Position numbers and translations under genes: made by a program. The notes under the pieces are model-generated. The model had not been told where the DNA came from. It saw only the letters and a list, made by a program, of their open reading frames with translations, and searched no databases. Of a stretch of DNA of 64,000 nucleotides, positions 22,212-31,254 are shown piece by piece (within the stretch, counting starts at the first letter, position 1; each line of letters begins with the position of its first letter). This DNA comes from Bacillus pumilus. GTDB lineage: Bacteria > Bacillota > Bacilli > Bacillales > Bacillaceae. The DNA lies in contig NZ_CP047089.1 in the NCBI RefSeq assembly GCF_009937765.1, positions 556,272-620,271 of the forward strand. Reading direction: 5' to 3'.

Positions 22212-22602
22212 ATTTCTTGATCAGATCTTTACGGTTAGATTGCTCAATCCACTCTTCAAGTTTATCTTTAAGTGTATTGAAACCTTGTGGTGCAGCAGCT
22301 TCTTCTTTCACTTGCTGTGGTCTTTGTTTCTTTGGCTTGCTTTCTTTTCTTTCTGGTGCATCTTGTGTCGCACGGATAGAAAGGCTGATTTTACCTGCAT
22401 TTTCATCAACAGAAAGAACTTTTACTTGTACTTCGTCACCAATTGAAAGGTGCTCGTTGATGTCTTTTACAAAGCCATGTGTTACTTCAGAAATATGCAC
22501 AAGTCCTTGAGTTTCTTCATCTAATGCAACAAACGCACCATACGCTTGTAATCCTGTTACTTTACCAGTGTAAACACTGCCTACTTCAAACTTTGTCGCC
22601 AT
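22210..22602 (-). CDS. yugI: S1-domain RNA-binding protein YugI (general stress protein 13)
   Basis: The protein has 130 residues. Residues 4-75 are an S1 RNA-binding domain (VGSVYTGKVTGLQAYGAFVAL through KVLSVDENAGKISLSIR). A basic, glutamine-rich tail follows. In B. subtilis this protein is general stress protein 13 and associates with ribosomes. AGGAG precedes the ATG. It stands alone between convergent yuzA and the alaT terminator region. Confidence 0.9.
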   Translation of the reverse strand: MATKFEVGSVYTGKVTGLQAYGAFVALDEETQGLVHISEVTHGFVKDINEHLSIGDEVQVKVLSVDENAGKISLSIRATQDAPERKESKPKKQRPQQVKEEAAAPQGFNTLKDKLEEWIEQSNRKDLIKK

Positions 22603-22712
22603 GATAACAACTCCTAAATAAATGTTTTAATATTCGTTTATACGCAATTAAAAACTATATCACAGAACGGTCTTTTACGCAAAATATTTTTTAATTGGGT
22701 TTAGATCCGTTC

Positions 22713-22758
22713 AAAAGGGGGAATACCTGAAAACAAGAATGCTTTCTAGTATTCCCCC
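22713..22758 (-). terminator. Probable alaT terminator (long stem)
   Basis: GGGGGAATA (22717) and TATTCCCCC (to 22758) form a 9-base GC-rich stem, partly extended inward, with TTTT following on the minus strand. It lies 40 bases after the alaT stop. A second hairpin between it and alaT has its T-run on the other strand. Confidence 0.6.
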
Positions 22759-22768
22759 CTAATTTGAG

Positions 22769-22802
22769 AGGCATGAGTCCAAATGGATTGATGCCTTTTT
22801 TT
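22769..22802 (+). terminator. Plus-strand hairpin with T-run, no upstream gene
   Basis: AGGCAT and ATGCCT (22769-22796) with an inner TCCA/TGGA pair form a stem followed by seven T on the plus strand. No plus-strand gene lies between yuzA, which has its own terminator, and this point. It may protect alaT from antisense transcription or end a short RNA. Confidence 0.5.
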
Positions 22803-23994
22803 ATTTAATAATGACAGGTGCTTCTGCTTTCACTTGTCGTTCTTGCAAAAAGCGCTGAATTCTTGAAAGGGATTCCTGAAGATGGTCAAGAGACGAAGCA
22901 TAAGAACAACGAATATGACCTTCACCACTCGGTCCGAAGACATTACCAGGGACAACGGCTACTTTTTCACTTAGGAGCAGCTCCTCAGCAAATTGTTCTG
23001 ACGTCATGCCCGTGCTTTTAATGGACGGGAAAGCGTAAAATGCGCCGTTTGGCTGGTGACATGCGAGCCCCAGTTCATTCAAAGAGCCGACAAACAAATT
23101 CCGACGTCTTCTGTAGCTTTTCTTCATTTTTTCTACATCTTCTAGCCCATTTTTTAACGCTTCTTCTGCTGCATATTGTGCCATAGCAGGCGCGCACATC
23201 ATAGAATATTGGTGTATTTTCAGCATGGCATCGCGTAGTACAGGTGGTGCTGCCACATATCCTAAGCGCCAGCCTGTCATAGCAAACCCTTTTGAAAAGC
23301 CTGAAATCAGGATCGTTCTTTCTTTCATATCTTGAATGGCCGCAACGCTTGTAAAAGCTTCATCGTATGTCAGCTCTGCGTAAATCTCATCTGTGATAAC
23401 GAGAAGGTCATGCTCTTTTGCAAATTGAGCAATATCTTCAAGCTCTTCCTTTGAATAAACAGAGCCAGTTGGATTTGATGGTGAACAAAGCAGGATTGCT
23501 TTTGTCTTCGGCGTCAACTTCGTGCGAAGATCCGCAGAGTCTGCTTTGAAATCTTTTTCAGCCGAGGTACTTAAATAGACAGGAACTCCGCCTGCAAGTG
23601 TCGTAAGGGCCCCATATGCTACGAAACAAGGCTCTGGAATGATCACTTCATCGCCGCTGTTTAAAATCGCACGAAATGCCAAATCAAGTGCCTGACTTCC
23701 GCCAACTGTGATAATCAGTTCTTCTTCAGGACTGTAATCAATGTGAAACCGCTTATATAAATAGTCGCTCAATTCTTTTCGCAAAGATAACAAGCCTGCG
23801 TTCGCCGTATAAGAGGTAAGTCCTTGTTCTAATGACATAATACTGGCTTCTCTGACATTCCAAGCTGTCACGAAATCTGGCTCGCCGACACCAAGGGAAA
23901 TAACCCCTTCCATTGTGGCTGCCAAATCAAAGAATTTCCGAATACCTGACGGCTGAATGCTTTGTACCGTTTCAGATAAATAAGACTTTTTCAT
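22801..23994 (-). CDS. alaT: Alanine aminotransferase AlaT
   Basis: The protein has 397 residues of the class I PLP aminotransferases. The PLP lysine lies in SGFSKGFAMTGWRLGY, preceded by SPSNPTGSVYSKEEL and VITDEIYAELTYD. In B. subtilis, AlaT makes alanine from pyruvate and glutamate. It begins at the base after the alaR stop codon, so the two are co-transcribed and probably coupled. The assignment as alanine rather than general aromatic transaminase rests on synteny with alaR-alaT. Confidence 0.9.
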   Translation of the reverse strand: MKKSYLSETVQSIQPSGIRKFFDLAATMEGVISLGVGEPDFVTAWNVREASIMSLEQGLTSYTANAGLLSLRKELSDYLYKRFHIDYSPEEELIITVGGSQALDLAFRAILNSGDEVIIPEPCFVAYGALTTLAGGVPVYLSTSAEKDFKADSADLRTKLTPKTKAILLCSPSNPTGSVYSKEELEDIAQFAKEHDLLVITDEIYAELTYDEAFTSVAAIQDMKERTILISGFSKGFAMTGWRLGYVAAPPVLRDAMLKIHQYSMMCAPAMAQYAAEEALKNGLEDVEKMKKSYRRRRNLFVGSLNELGLACHQPNGAFYAFPSIKSTGMTSEQFAEELLLSEKVAVVPGNVFGPSGEGHIRCSYASSLDHLQESLSRIQRFLQERQVKAEAPVIIK

Positions 23995-24495
23995 TTAAGG
24001 TGACACCACGATTCTTTTGTCATCGTCTCCTGTTTCAAACACTTTCCCATCATGTTTATATCTTTTCAAAATAAAGTGGGTAGTTGTTGAAACAACGGAA
24101 TCAAGTGTCGATAATTTTTCAGACACAAAGCGGGCAATATCAGACATAGATCTTCCGCGGATCACAACAGATAGATCATAAACGCCTGACATGAGATAGA
24201 CAGACTCCACTTCCTGAAAGCGATAAATACGTTCAGCAATTTCATCAAATCCGACGCCTCTTTTGGGTGTCACTTTGACATCAATCATTGCTGTGACGCC
24301 TTCGTGACCATCTACTTTACGCCAATCAATCATGGTTGAATAATCAATAATGACTTTTTGATCTTCAAGTTTTTGAATAATCGCTTCTGCTTCTTCTGTT
24401 GTCACGCCTGCCATTTTTGCAATGGTATTTAAATCGGCACGGCTGTTTTCATCTAAAATCTCTAATATTTCAGTTTCTTTTTCTGTTAGTTTCAT
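23995..24495 (-). CDS. alaR: Lrp/AsnC-family regulator AlaR
   Basis: The protein has 166 residues. The N-terminal winged helix (TEKETEILEILDENSRADLNTIAKMAGVTTEE) is followed by an Lrp-type ligand-binding domain from about residue 65 (GVTAMIDVKVTPKRGVGFD). Lrp-family proteins form octamers and respond to amino acids. In B. subtilis AlaR activates alaRT in response to alanine. It heads the two-gene operon, with the promoter in the 165 bases shared with divergent yugF. Confidence 0.9.
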   Translation of the reverse strand: MKLTEKETEILEILDENSRADLNTIAKMAGVTTEEAEAIIQKLEDQKVIIDYSTMIDWRKVDGHEGVTAMIDVKVTPKRGVGFDEIAERIYRFQEVESVYLMSGVYDLSVVIRGRSMSDIARFVSEKLSTLDSVVSTTTHFILKRYKHDGKVFETGDDDKRIVVSP

Positions 24496-24662
24496 TTGAT
24501 TTCACACCTCAGATTGTAAAAAGCTAGTTTTAAAAAATCTTCTGAACATTATAGCACGTTTTTCCCATTATGCTAAGCAGGGAAAAGATGCTAACCATAG
24601 CTTAAAATCCACTTTTTAGGGTACAATACAGTCACCTAACAGAGAGAGTATCAAGTATCGGA

Positions 24663-25496
24663 GTGATGAGTGTGGACATTGTTCAGCCAGCTTATATGAA
24701 AAGTAAATTCGGTTTAGACATCTATTACGAGCACTATCCAAATCAGGGGAAGAAAACATTGATCTTAATTCATGGTCTTTTCTCTTCTACCTTCAGCTAT
24801 CGAAAGCTCATCCCGCTTTTGAAACAAGACTTCAATTTAATCGCAATCGATCTGCCGCCATTTGGACAGTCCGAGAAGTCGAATACGTTTATTTACAGCT
24901 ATCGCAACATGGCAAAGATCATTATCGAGCTAGCTGGTCACTTACAGATTCAGCATGCAATCCTTGTGGGTCATTCGATGGGCGGCCAAATTGCTTTATA
25001 CGCCGCATCTGAACGGCCAGACCTATTTGAAAAGGCAGTCCTTTTATGCAGCTCAGGATATTTAAATAAATCAAAGAGATCACTTGTTTACAGCACATAT
25101 ATTCCTTATTTTTATCTCTATCTAAAAAGAAAGCTCTTGAAGCAAGGCATCATGAAAAATTTGACGGCTGTTGTGCATGATCATTCCATTATTGATCAAG
25201 AGATGGTGGACGGATATTTAAAGCCTTTTTCTGATGATCAAATTTTCCGAGGGATTTTCCGTTTGATTCGGCATCGCGAAGGGGATTTGACCTCTGATGT
25301 CCTCAAGAAAATGGAGACACCTGTGCTACTCATTTGGGGTGAGGAAGATCGAATTGTTCCGATCCAAATAGGAGAAAGGCTGCACAAGGACCTGCCAAAC
25401 TCGACCTTACATGCATTAAAAAAAACCGGGCACCTCGTTCCTGAGGAAAATCCGGTCTTTGTGTCTGATCAAATTGGACATTTCAGTCTGTCTTAG
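24663..25496 (+). CDS. yugF: Alpha/beta hydrolase YugF
   Basis: The protein has about 275 residues; GTG at 24672, eight bases after GGAG, is a possible alternative start to the GTG at 24663. The fold is complete: oxyanion segment LIHGLFSS, nucleophile motif GHSMGG, acid LLIWGEEDRIVP and terminal histidine TGHLVPEE. These are the Ser-Asp-His residues of an active hydrolase. The substrate is not known. It converges on yugE with a four-base overlap. Confidence 0.88.
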   Translation: MMSVDIVQPAYMKSKFGLDIYYEHYPNQGKKTLILIHGLFSSTFSYRKLIPLLKQDFNLIAIDLPPFGQSEKSNTFIYSYRNMAKIIIELAGHLQIQHAILVGHSMGGQIALYAASERPDLFEKAVLLCSSGYLNKSKRSLVYSTYIPYFYLYLKRKLLKQGIMKNLTAVVHDHSIIDQEMVDGYLKPFSDDQIFRGIFRLIRHREGDLTSDVLKKMETPVLLIWGEEDRIVPIQIGERLHKDLPNSTLHALKKTGHLVPEENPVFVSDQIGHFSLS

Positions 25497-25753
25497 CGTG
25501 TGCAGGAGCTGCTGTCTCGTATGACGAAAAGCTGATTCGCTATATGTTGACAGCTCTCGAGTGGCAGGAGCTGCTCAAATGAGTGATGATAAATGGCTTG
25601 AATGTCTTTTGCTAAAGATAAAGGGTCTTCTGCGTCGTATAATGCACTGATGACGTCAGCAGGCTCCGTTTCATAAAAGTCCTCCCCATATTGAAAAGGG
25701 TCCCATGCCTTAATAAGTTGAATCATCTCTTCTACAGCTTGACTATCTTTCAT
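25493..25753 (-). CDS. yugE: DUF1871 protein YugE
   Basis: The protein has 86 residues, starting MKDSQAVEEMIQLIKAWDPF. It is acidic and helical, of the small DUF1871 family found in Bacillus with no assigned role. Synteny (between yugF and patB) supports the name. It is divergent from patB and the two starts are close. Confidence 0.8.
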   Translation of the reverse strand: MKDSQAVEEMIQLIKAWDPFQYGEDFYETEPADVISALYDAEDPLSLAKDIQAIYHHSFEQLLPLESCQHIANQLFVIRDSSSCTR

Positions 25754-25836
25754 CGGTATCACCGCTTATAATAAATTTTGTGATGTTTATTTTAGCACAA
25801 CCAACAATGGTTGAAAAACGGCTAGAGGTGGGTTTC

Positions 25837-27012
25837 ATGAATTTCGACGAACAGATCATACGTAAAGGTTCAAAATCAGTGAAATGGGATCAAGCAGAGT
25901 CTTTATTCCTTACAACAGATGCGCTGCCAATGTGGGTAGCAGATATGGATTTTAAAGCGCCGCAGGTCGTCCTTGATGCATTAAAAAAGCGATTGGATCA
26001 CGGTGTATTTGGCTATGCTTTTCAAGATCAGGATACGCAGCAGGCAGTAGCTGAATGGCTCAAAAGAAGGCACGGATGGTCGATCCAGACAGAAGCCGTC
26101 ACCTTCACACCTGGGATTGTCACTGCACTTAGTTTTGCAGTCCAAGCCTATACAGAACCAAGTGACGAAGTCGTCATACAGTCCCCTGTGTATACACCTT
26201 TTTATCAAATGATTGAACGAAATGAACGAACAGTCTCAACCAATCCTTTAAAAATAGAAAACAACCGCTATGTGATGGATTTTGATGATTTAGAGAAAAA
26301 ATTAAGCAGACCAGAAGCGAAGCTCATGTTCCTCTGTCATCCGCATAATCCGTCCGGAAGAGCATGGTCTAAAGAAGAATTAAAGCGAGTAGGAAACCTC
26401 TGTATCAAGCACGGTGTTACAGTCGTTTCAGATGAGATTCATTCTGATTTAATGCTATACGGAAAGCCGCATGTGCCATTTGCTAGTCTTTCTGATGACA
26501 TAGCACATATCACAGTGACATGCATTGCACCAAGTAAAACATTTAATTTAGCTGGCCTCCAAGCATCAGCCATTATTATTTCCGATGAAGAAAAAAGAAC
26601 CCTTTTTAACAATGAAATGCAAAGAAACGGACTGGCTAAACTGAATGCATTTGCGATTCCTGCGATGGAAGCAGCATACCGCCATGGGGATGAGTGGCTG
26701 GATGCACTTGTTCTTTATCTCGAAAACAATATGAAAATGGCAATGGACTATATTGACGAACATCTTCCAAACATGCGTTATATGAAACCAGATGCTTCTT
26801 ATTTATTATGGATGGACATTCGGGATTATCAATTCAGTCAAGCGGAATTGAAACGCAATTTGCTCAAAAAGGGCAAAGTGATCCTAGAGCTTGGTCACGT
26901 GTATGGACTCGAGGGAGATGGCTTTATTCGGATGAATCTCGGCTGCCCTGCTTCAACAGTCAAAGAAGGATTGAAACGCCTTCATCAAGCGTTTACGCCA
27001 TCATCTGAATAA
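25837..27012 (+). CDS. patB: Cystathionine beta-lyase/aminotransferase PatB
   Basis: The protein has 391 residues, starting MNFDEQIIRKGSKSVKWD after a GAGGTGGG site; upstream in-frame codons overlap the yugE promoter. It is a PLP enzyme of the MalY/PatB type. The PLP lysine is in CIAPSKTFNLAGLQ, with FLCHPHNPSGR and VVSDEIHSDLMLYG preceding. PatB cleaves C-S bonds in cystathionine and cysteine conjugates, in sulfur metabolism. A terminator follows. It appears to be monocistronic. Confidence 0.92.
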   Translation: MNFDEQIIRKGSKSVKWDQAESLFLTTDALPMWVADMDFKAPQVVLDALKKRLDHGVFGYAFQDQDTQQAVAEWLKRRHGWSIQTEAVTFTPGIVTALSFAVQAYTEPSDEVVIQSPVYTPFYQMIERNERTVSTNPLKIENNRYVMDFDDLEKKLSRPEAKLMFLCHPHNPSGRAWSKEELKRVGNLCIKHGVTVVSDEIHSDLMLYGKPHVPFASLSDDIAHITVTCIAPSKTFNLAGLQASAIIISDEEKRTLFNNEMQRNGLAKLNAFAIPAMEAAYRHGDEWLDALVLYLENNMKMAMDYIDEHLPNMRYMKPDASYLLWMDIRDYQFSQAELKRNLLKKGKVILELGHVYGLEGDGFIRMNLGCPASTVKEGLKRLHQAFTPSSE

Positions 27013-27026
27013 GACTTATATGATCG

Positions 27027-27054
27027 AAAGAACATCCTCACGGGTGTTCTTTTT
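27027..27054 (+). terminator. patB terminator
   Basis: AAAGAACA and TGTTCTTT (27027-27052) form an 8-base stem with a 10-base loop and run into TTT. It lies 15 bases after the patB stop. Confidence 0.75.
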
Positions 27055-27145
27055 AAAGAAAAAAACCCTCCTTTTATCATATCTACTTTGTACATGAAAT
27101 GATATAATGAGAGGAATTACAATTATTTACGAGGAGAGCATTTAA

Positions 27146-28438
27146 ATGGAAATGTTCAAGGATTTTCTGCTCCATGTATCTTTTATTCTATTTCCAATTT
27201 TTTTATATCATGCACTATGGCTAAGCCGGACCCCTGCTCATTTCCCAAAAACGAATAAACTGCTCGTCACAGTATTCGCATCCATCTCTTCAGCACTATG
27301 TATTATGTATCCAGTTGGTTCGATTTTAGACTTGCAGACTGGCCTTCAATCTATCCCTCTTGTACTTGCCATTTTATACGGAGGTTACACAGCTGGGATC
27401 GTTGCTATCTTGATAAGTTCCATGGTCAAATTCGTGATGTATGGCTCTTTTTTATGGGTTGGACTCATTGTCGTACCAATTTACTTTTTCATCCCATTTC
27501 TGTTTTACCGGAAATGGCGTCAATATTCGAAGCTGAAAAAGCTGATGTATGGAGTGCTTATCGGTTTATCCAAAGGATTCTTTATTTACATTGGACTATT
27601 TGCGGTCAGCTTAATGGAATACAGCCCGGCCTTTATCATGCAGCAGAAGTTACTTGAGTTGTTTTTCTCAACTCTTTACTACATATTCTTTCTCGTGCTA
27701 AGTATCTATTCCATTGAATTCGTCAAAGAAAATGCGCAAATGAGAACACAGCTCGTCCAATCAGAAAAGCTGACCATTGTAAGTGAACTCGCTGCAAGCG
27801 TTGCCCATGAAGTACGCAATCCACTGACAGTGGTGAGAGGCTTTATTCAATTGCTCTTTTCTAGTGAAAATACAAAAGAGCCGGCTGCCAATAAAGATTA
27901 TAAAAATCTCGTTTTGTCAGAGTTAGACAGAGCGCAGGATATTATTACGAGTTATCTTGACATTGCGAAACAAAATTATTATCAAATTGAATCTCTCAAC
28001 CTATCTAAATTACTCGAGGAATGTGCATCACTGATGACATCCTATGCGAATTTCAAATCGGTCACGATTCATCAATCCATTGAACCAGACTTATACATTC
28101 AAGGTGATGAAACGAAGATCAAACAAGTCATGATTAATTTAATCAAAAATGCGATTGAAGCAGCCCCAGAACACGAAGGGAAAATTGAACTTTTTGCTTC
28201 AAAAGAAAATCATAAAATATGCATTTATTTTGTGGATAACGGTGTAGGAATGACAGAAAGCCAAATGAAAAAGCTTGGCGAACCCTATTACACCTTAAAA
28301 AATAAAGGGACAGGACTTGGACTGACCGTGACATTTTCTATCATTGAAAATCATCATGGGACCATTCGTTTCAAAAGCTCGCTGCAGTCTGGTACAACCG
28401 TTACCGTGAAGTTTCCTGAAGATACAAGAAGAAAATGA
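27146..28438 (+). CDS. kinB: Sporulation sensor histidine kinase KinB
   Basis: The protein has 430 residues. The first 195 contain six hydrophobic segments and form the membrane sensor. The HisKA domain has its phosphoacceptor at His221 in SVAHEVRNPLTVV, and the ATPase domain carries NLIKNAIEAAP, DNGVGMTE and GTGLGLTV. KinB phosphorylates Spo0F to feed the sporulation phosphorelay. Topology and length match B. subtilis KinB. In B. subtilis kapB is in the same operon; here 271 bases and an opposing small gene separate them. Confidence 0.92.
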   Translation: MEMFKDFLLHVSFILFPIFLYHALWLSRTPAHFPKTNKLLVTVFASISSALCIMYPVGSILDLQTGLQSIPLVLAILYGGYTAGIVAILISSMVKFVMYGSFLWVGLIVVPIYFFIPFLFYRKWRQYSKLKKLMYGVLIGLSKGFFIYIGLFAVSLMEYSPAFIMQQKLLELFFSTLYYIFFLVLSIYSIEFVKENAQMRTQLVQSEKLTIVSELAASVAHEVRNPLTVVRGFIQLLFSSENTKEPAANKDYKNLVLSELDRAQDIITSYLDIAKQNYYQIESLNLSKLLEECASLMTSYANFKSVTIHQSIEPDLYIQGDETKIKQVMINLIKNAIEAAPEHEGKIELFASKENHKICIYFVDNGVGMTESQMKKLGEPYYTLKNKGTGLGLTVTFSIIENHHGTIRFKSSLQSGTTVTVKFPEDTRRK

Positions 28439-28618
28439 TCAATCCATTTTTTTTGTCTTTTTTTCATCTATTCGCTCCTGCTTCTTAGACGCACGAACGA
28501 TCAGACGAAAGCAAATAAATGCAGCCATAAAGAAAATCACCGTGGTGATTGCCGCTGGGATGTACTCCCTTTTATCTTCAGGAAAATACAGTAGAAAGAG
28601 TGCGATGAACGACAGCAT
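28439..28618 (-). CDS. 59-residue two-span membrane protein between kinB and kapB
   Basis: ATG at 28618 has GGGGGG eight bases upstream. The product has two hydrophobic segments, LSFIALFLLYF near the start and AAITTVIFFMAAFICFRLIV in the middle, and a Lys-rich tail. Its stop codon starts at the base after the kinB stop, so the genes converge back to back. I do not recognise it from B. subtilis. Translation is supported by the ribosome binding site, hydrophobic pattern and lack of any competing frame. Confidence 0.6.
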   Translation of the reverse strand: MLSFIALFLLYFPEDKREYIPAAITTVIFFMAAFICFRLIVRASKKQERIDEKKTKKMD

Positions 28619-28709
28619 TCGCCATTCCCCCCTTTTGCTCGTTTACTTCACTATATTGGCTAAAAGAAATGAAATACCTTCCTGCGAGAAGGAAATGGAG
28701 GAATTTCAC

Positions 28710-29102
28710 ATGACAGACATTCAAATTGGACAAGTTGTGAAAGGATTTTATAAAACAGGTGTTTACGTTGGGGAAGTGACAGCAGTAAAACCATCGGCCT
28801 ATCTCGTTCAAGTGAAAGCCGTTCTGACACATCCCACTCAAGGCGACCTGCATCACCCAAAAGAAGCAGACGTGCCTTTTTTCCAAGAAAGACGGGCTTT
28901 GGCCTATCGTGAACAGACGAATATCCCTCATCATATGGTGAAGCCTTATGATGGCGATATACCAGATTATCAAGTATCACTAAAAGAAGCTGTAGAAAAA
29001 TTAAAACAAGCGCTTCATGCAGATGATTCAAAATGGGCAGAAAAATCAAGGGCATGCCTATCTTCTCTCGAAAAAGATTATTTTCCAGAAGACGCCCGCT
29101 AA
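28710..29102 (+). CDS. kapB: Kinase-associated protein KapB
   Basis: The protein has 130 residues, starting MTDIQIGQVVKGFYKTG with GGAGG seven bases upstream; longer frames run into the opposing small gene. In B. subtilis KapB is needed for KinB activity in vivo. The N-terminal half is a small beta barrel (GEVTAVKPSAYLVQVKAVL), the C-terminal half helical. It shows no lipobox here, although the family is called a lipoprotein in some annotations. It overlaps the convergent kapD by a few bases. Confidence 0.88.
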   Translation: MTDIQIGQVVKGFYKTGVYVGEVTAVKPSAYLVQVKAVLTHPTQGDLHHPKEADVPFFQERRALAYREQTNIPHHMVKPYDGDIPDYQVSLKEAVEKLKQALHADDSKWAEKSRACLSSLEKDYFPEDAR

Positions 29103-29719
29103 TCAGCCGAATCAAAAAAGTGAGAGAAATCGATCAGCTCACCAATTTTGGTTGTTTGCGGATTTTCCACATAGGATCTGTCTTTTTCAAAAAGGGTGAA
29201 CAGCTGATAAGTCGTCATGGCATCATCAAGTGCTTTATGATGCTTACCAGCTCCTTCGCTGCCGTATTCCTTTGCCGCCTTGCGAAGCCCCGTCAGTGTG
29301 CGATCACCAAAAAAGGTCTTATATTCAAAGGCAAGGTCCCTCAGCTTGCCCTTAAATGGAAAGCCAATATGATTGAGCATACAGTTTTGCTTCAGCACTT
29401 TCATGTCCATATTGCCCCATGTAATAATCTCACAGTCCTCTCCCCCATCAAGCGACACAAGCTTCTCGATAAACGCCTCAAAGGAAATTCCGCTCTCTAC
29501 ATCCTGCTGCGTAATACCGAGAAACGATTTACATCGCTTCGTCAGCTTCGGGAACTTTTTTGGTTTGACGTAGCTAGAGAACGTGTCTATGATCGTTTCA
29601 CTTGCCGCTTTCACTACTCCAGCTTCAATAATTTCAGGAAAAAAATTTTGCGGATGATACTTTCCATCAGGCATCGTAAATTCAAAATCGACCACAAGCA
29701 CCGTCTTCTGTTCCACCAT
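29099..29719 (-). CDS. kapD: DEDD exonuclease KapD, inhibitor of the KinA pathway
   Basis: The protein has 206 residues from the ATG at 29719. It has the DEDD 3'-5' exonuclease motifs: VVDFEFT (Exo I), ITWGNMDMKVL (Exo II) and HHKALDDA (Exo III) with the catalytic acids in place. In B. subtilis KapD inhibits sporulation through KinA. It lies convergent to kapB, sharing the end of its coding sequence. Confidence 0.9.
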   Translation of the reverse strand: MVEQKTVLVVDFEFTMPDGKYHPQNFFPEIIEAGVVKAASETIIDTFSSYVKPKKFPKLTKRCKSFLGITQQDVESGISFEAFIEKLVSLDGGEDCEIITWGNMDMKVLKQNCMLNHIGFPFKGKLRDLAFEYKTFFGDRTLTGLRKAAKEYGSEGAGKHHKALDDAMTTYQLFTLFEKDRSYVENPQTTKIGELIDFSHFFDSAD

Positions 29720-29904
29720 TCTCACCTCACTTTTTCGTCAGTTTTTCATTCTCATACCATTATATTAAGACGGACCTTGAAATCACTTCATTTTCTTGAA
29801 AATAATGCAGATTCACTATGCCCAACCTATCCATCAGATGAAAGATTGGTTATTTTCCTTTATAATTATTAAGGAACACGAAATATTTAAAGAAGGTGGT
29901 CTCT

Positions 29905-31113
29905 ATCACAAACAGGAAGAAAAACTTGTACATCATGTGGTTTGTGAACTTTTTTGTATCTGCCAGCATTACAATGATCGTCCCTTTTTTATCACTTTAC
30001 ATAGAATCTCTTGATAGCAGTTATTCAAATGAATTTGTCCAGAGATGGAGCGGTTATGTCTTTGGCGTCACGTTTTTAACGGCCTTTCTAATTTCTCCGA
30101 TTTGGGGACGAATTGGAGACCGGCATGGCTATAAAAAGATTTTGCTTATTAACGGGATTGGAATAGCGACAAGTATTCTATTAATGGGGCTTGTGCAAAC
30201 TGTTTATCAACTATTCGCCCTGAGGCTCTTTATGGGGCTTGTCACAGGCTTTATCTCGACTTCAATGGCACTCATCTCTGCACAGACGAAAAAGGCAACT
30301 GCGGGTAAAACCCTTGGTACGATGCAGATGAGTAATGTTGCCGGAGGATTGTTTGGCCCATTAATGGGCGGATTCATGGCAGACAGCGTCGGATTTATTT
30401 ATACGTTTTTCCTCACAGCGGCTGTCATTTATGCGTCAGCCATTGTGATTATTTTCGGAGTGAAAGAACAGCCCATCCGTTCAAAAGAAGCGAAGCGCGT
30501 TTCTTATTCACGGAAGGAAGTACTCGTTCATATTTTCAAACAGCCTTTGCTAGTCGTTACGATGCTCTTAACGTTTATTACACAAGTAGGGAACTTTAGC
30601 ATTCAGCCTCTTTTGGCTTTATACATTCATGATTTACACGGCCCTGTTAATCTCGCATTTTATGCGGGTCTTGCGTTCTCTGCAACTGGACTTGGCAATT
30701 TGCTCTTTACACGAAAGTGGGGAGATCTCGGAGATCGAATTGGTCATGACAAGGTGCTGCTCGCCCTTCTGATCCTCTCCTCTATTTTATTCATCCCGCA
30801 AGCAATGGCGGATTCCTATGCGATGTTAGTCCTTTTCCGTTTTCTATACGGGATGGCACTCGGCGGGATTATCCCATGTACAACGGCGTATATTCGGATC
30901 AAAGCGCCTGCCTCTATGCAAGGGGAAGTGCTCGGATACAATGTTAGCTTCCGTTTTCTTGGGAATGTTGTCGGTCCGGTGATTGGTGGCATTGTCGCGA
31001 GTCATTACGGAATTCCAGCTGTCTTTTATGTCACCGCCGGAATTTTTCTGTTTGGAGCATTATTTTTATGGGCGGTTCGCTCACAGTCGAAGGCAAAAGA
31101 AAGGAGTGTCTGA
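29905..31113 (+). CDS. yuxJ: MFS transporter YuxJ
   Basis: The protein has about 402 residues and 12 hydrophobic segments of the major facilitator superfamily; the loop motif GRIGDRHGYKK after the second segment is intact. The start is unusual: AAGGTGG (29893-29899) is placed for the codon ATC at 29905, the upstream GTG at 29896 is inside that site, and the first in-frame ATG is 29935. I place the start at ATC tentatively. The substrate is unknown; MFS proteins of this subgroup are usually multidrug exporters. Confidence 0.8.
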   Translation: MTNRKKNLYIMWFVNFFVSASITMIVPFLSLYIESLDSSYSNEFVQRWSGYVFGVTFLTAFLISPIWGRIGDRHGYKKILLINGIGIATSILLMGLVQTVYQLFALRLFMGLVTGFISTSMALISAQTKKATAGKTLGTMQMSNVAGGLFGPLMGGFMADSVGFIYTFFLTAAVIYASAIVIIFGVKEQPIRSKEAKRVSYSRKEVLVHIFKQPLLVVTMLLTFITQVGNFSIQPLLALYIHDLHGPVNLAFYAGLAFSATGLGNLLFTRKWGDLGDRIGHDKVLLALLILSSILFIPQAMADSYAMLVLFRFLYGMALGGIIPCTTAYIRIKAPASMQGEVLGYNVSFRFLGNVVGPVIGGIVASHYGIPAVFYVTAGIFLFGALFLWAVRSQSKAKERSV

Positions 31114-31136
31114 ACCAACTTCAGATACTCTTTTTT
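31104..31136 (+). terminator. yuxJ terminator overlapping its stop codon
   Basis: GAGTGTCTGAA and TTCAGATACTC (31104-31130) form an 11-base stem with one mismatch, followed by TTTTTT. The left arm covers the yuxJ stop codon at 31111-31113. Confidence 0.85.
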
Positions 31137-31254
31137 CTTGTGTAGAAGCCTTATTCACTAGACTTCAAGCCCATTCTTTTCTAAAAATAACCTTCTCGTA
31201 TTCGCAAAAGAATGGTACGATATGGCTAGAAAATTGAAGAAAGTGAGTGACCTC

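Noticed and set aside
28578..29115. Long minus-strand open frames opposite kapB
   Set aside because: They are antisense to a gene with a good start site and conserved product, and their translations have no family-like pattern.
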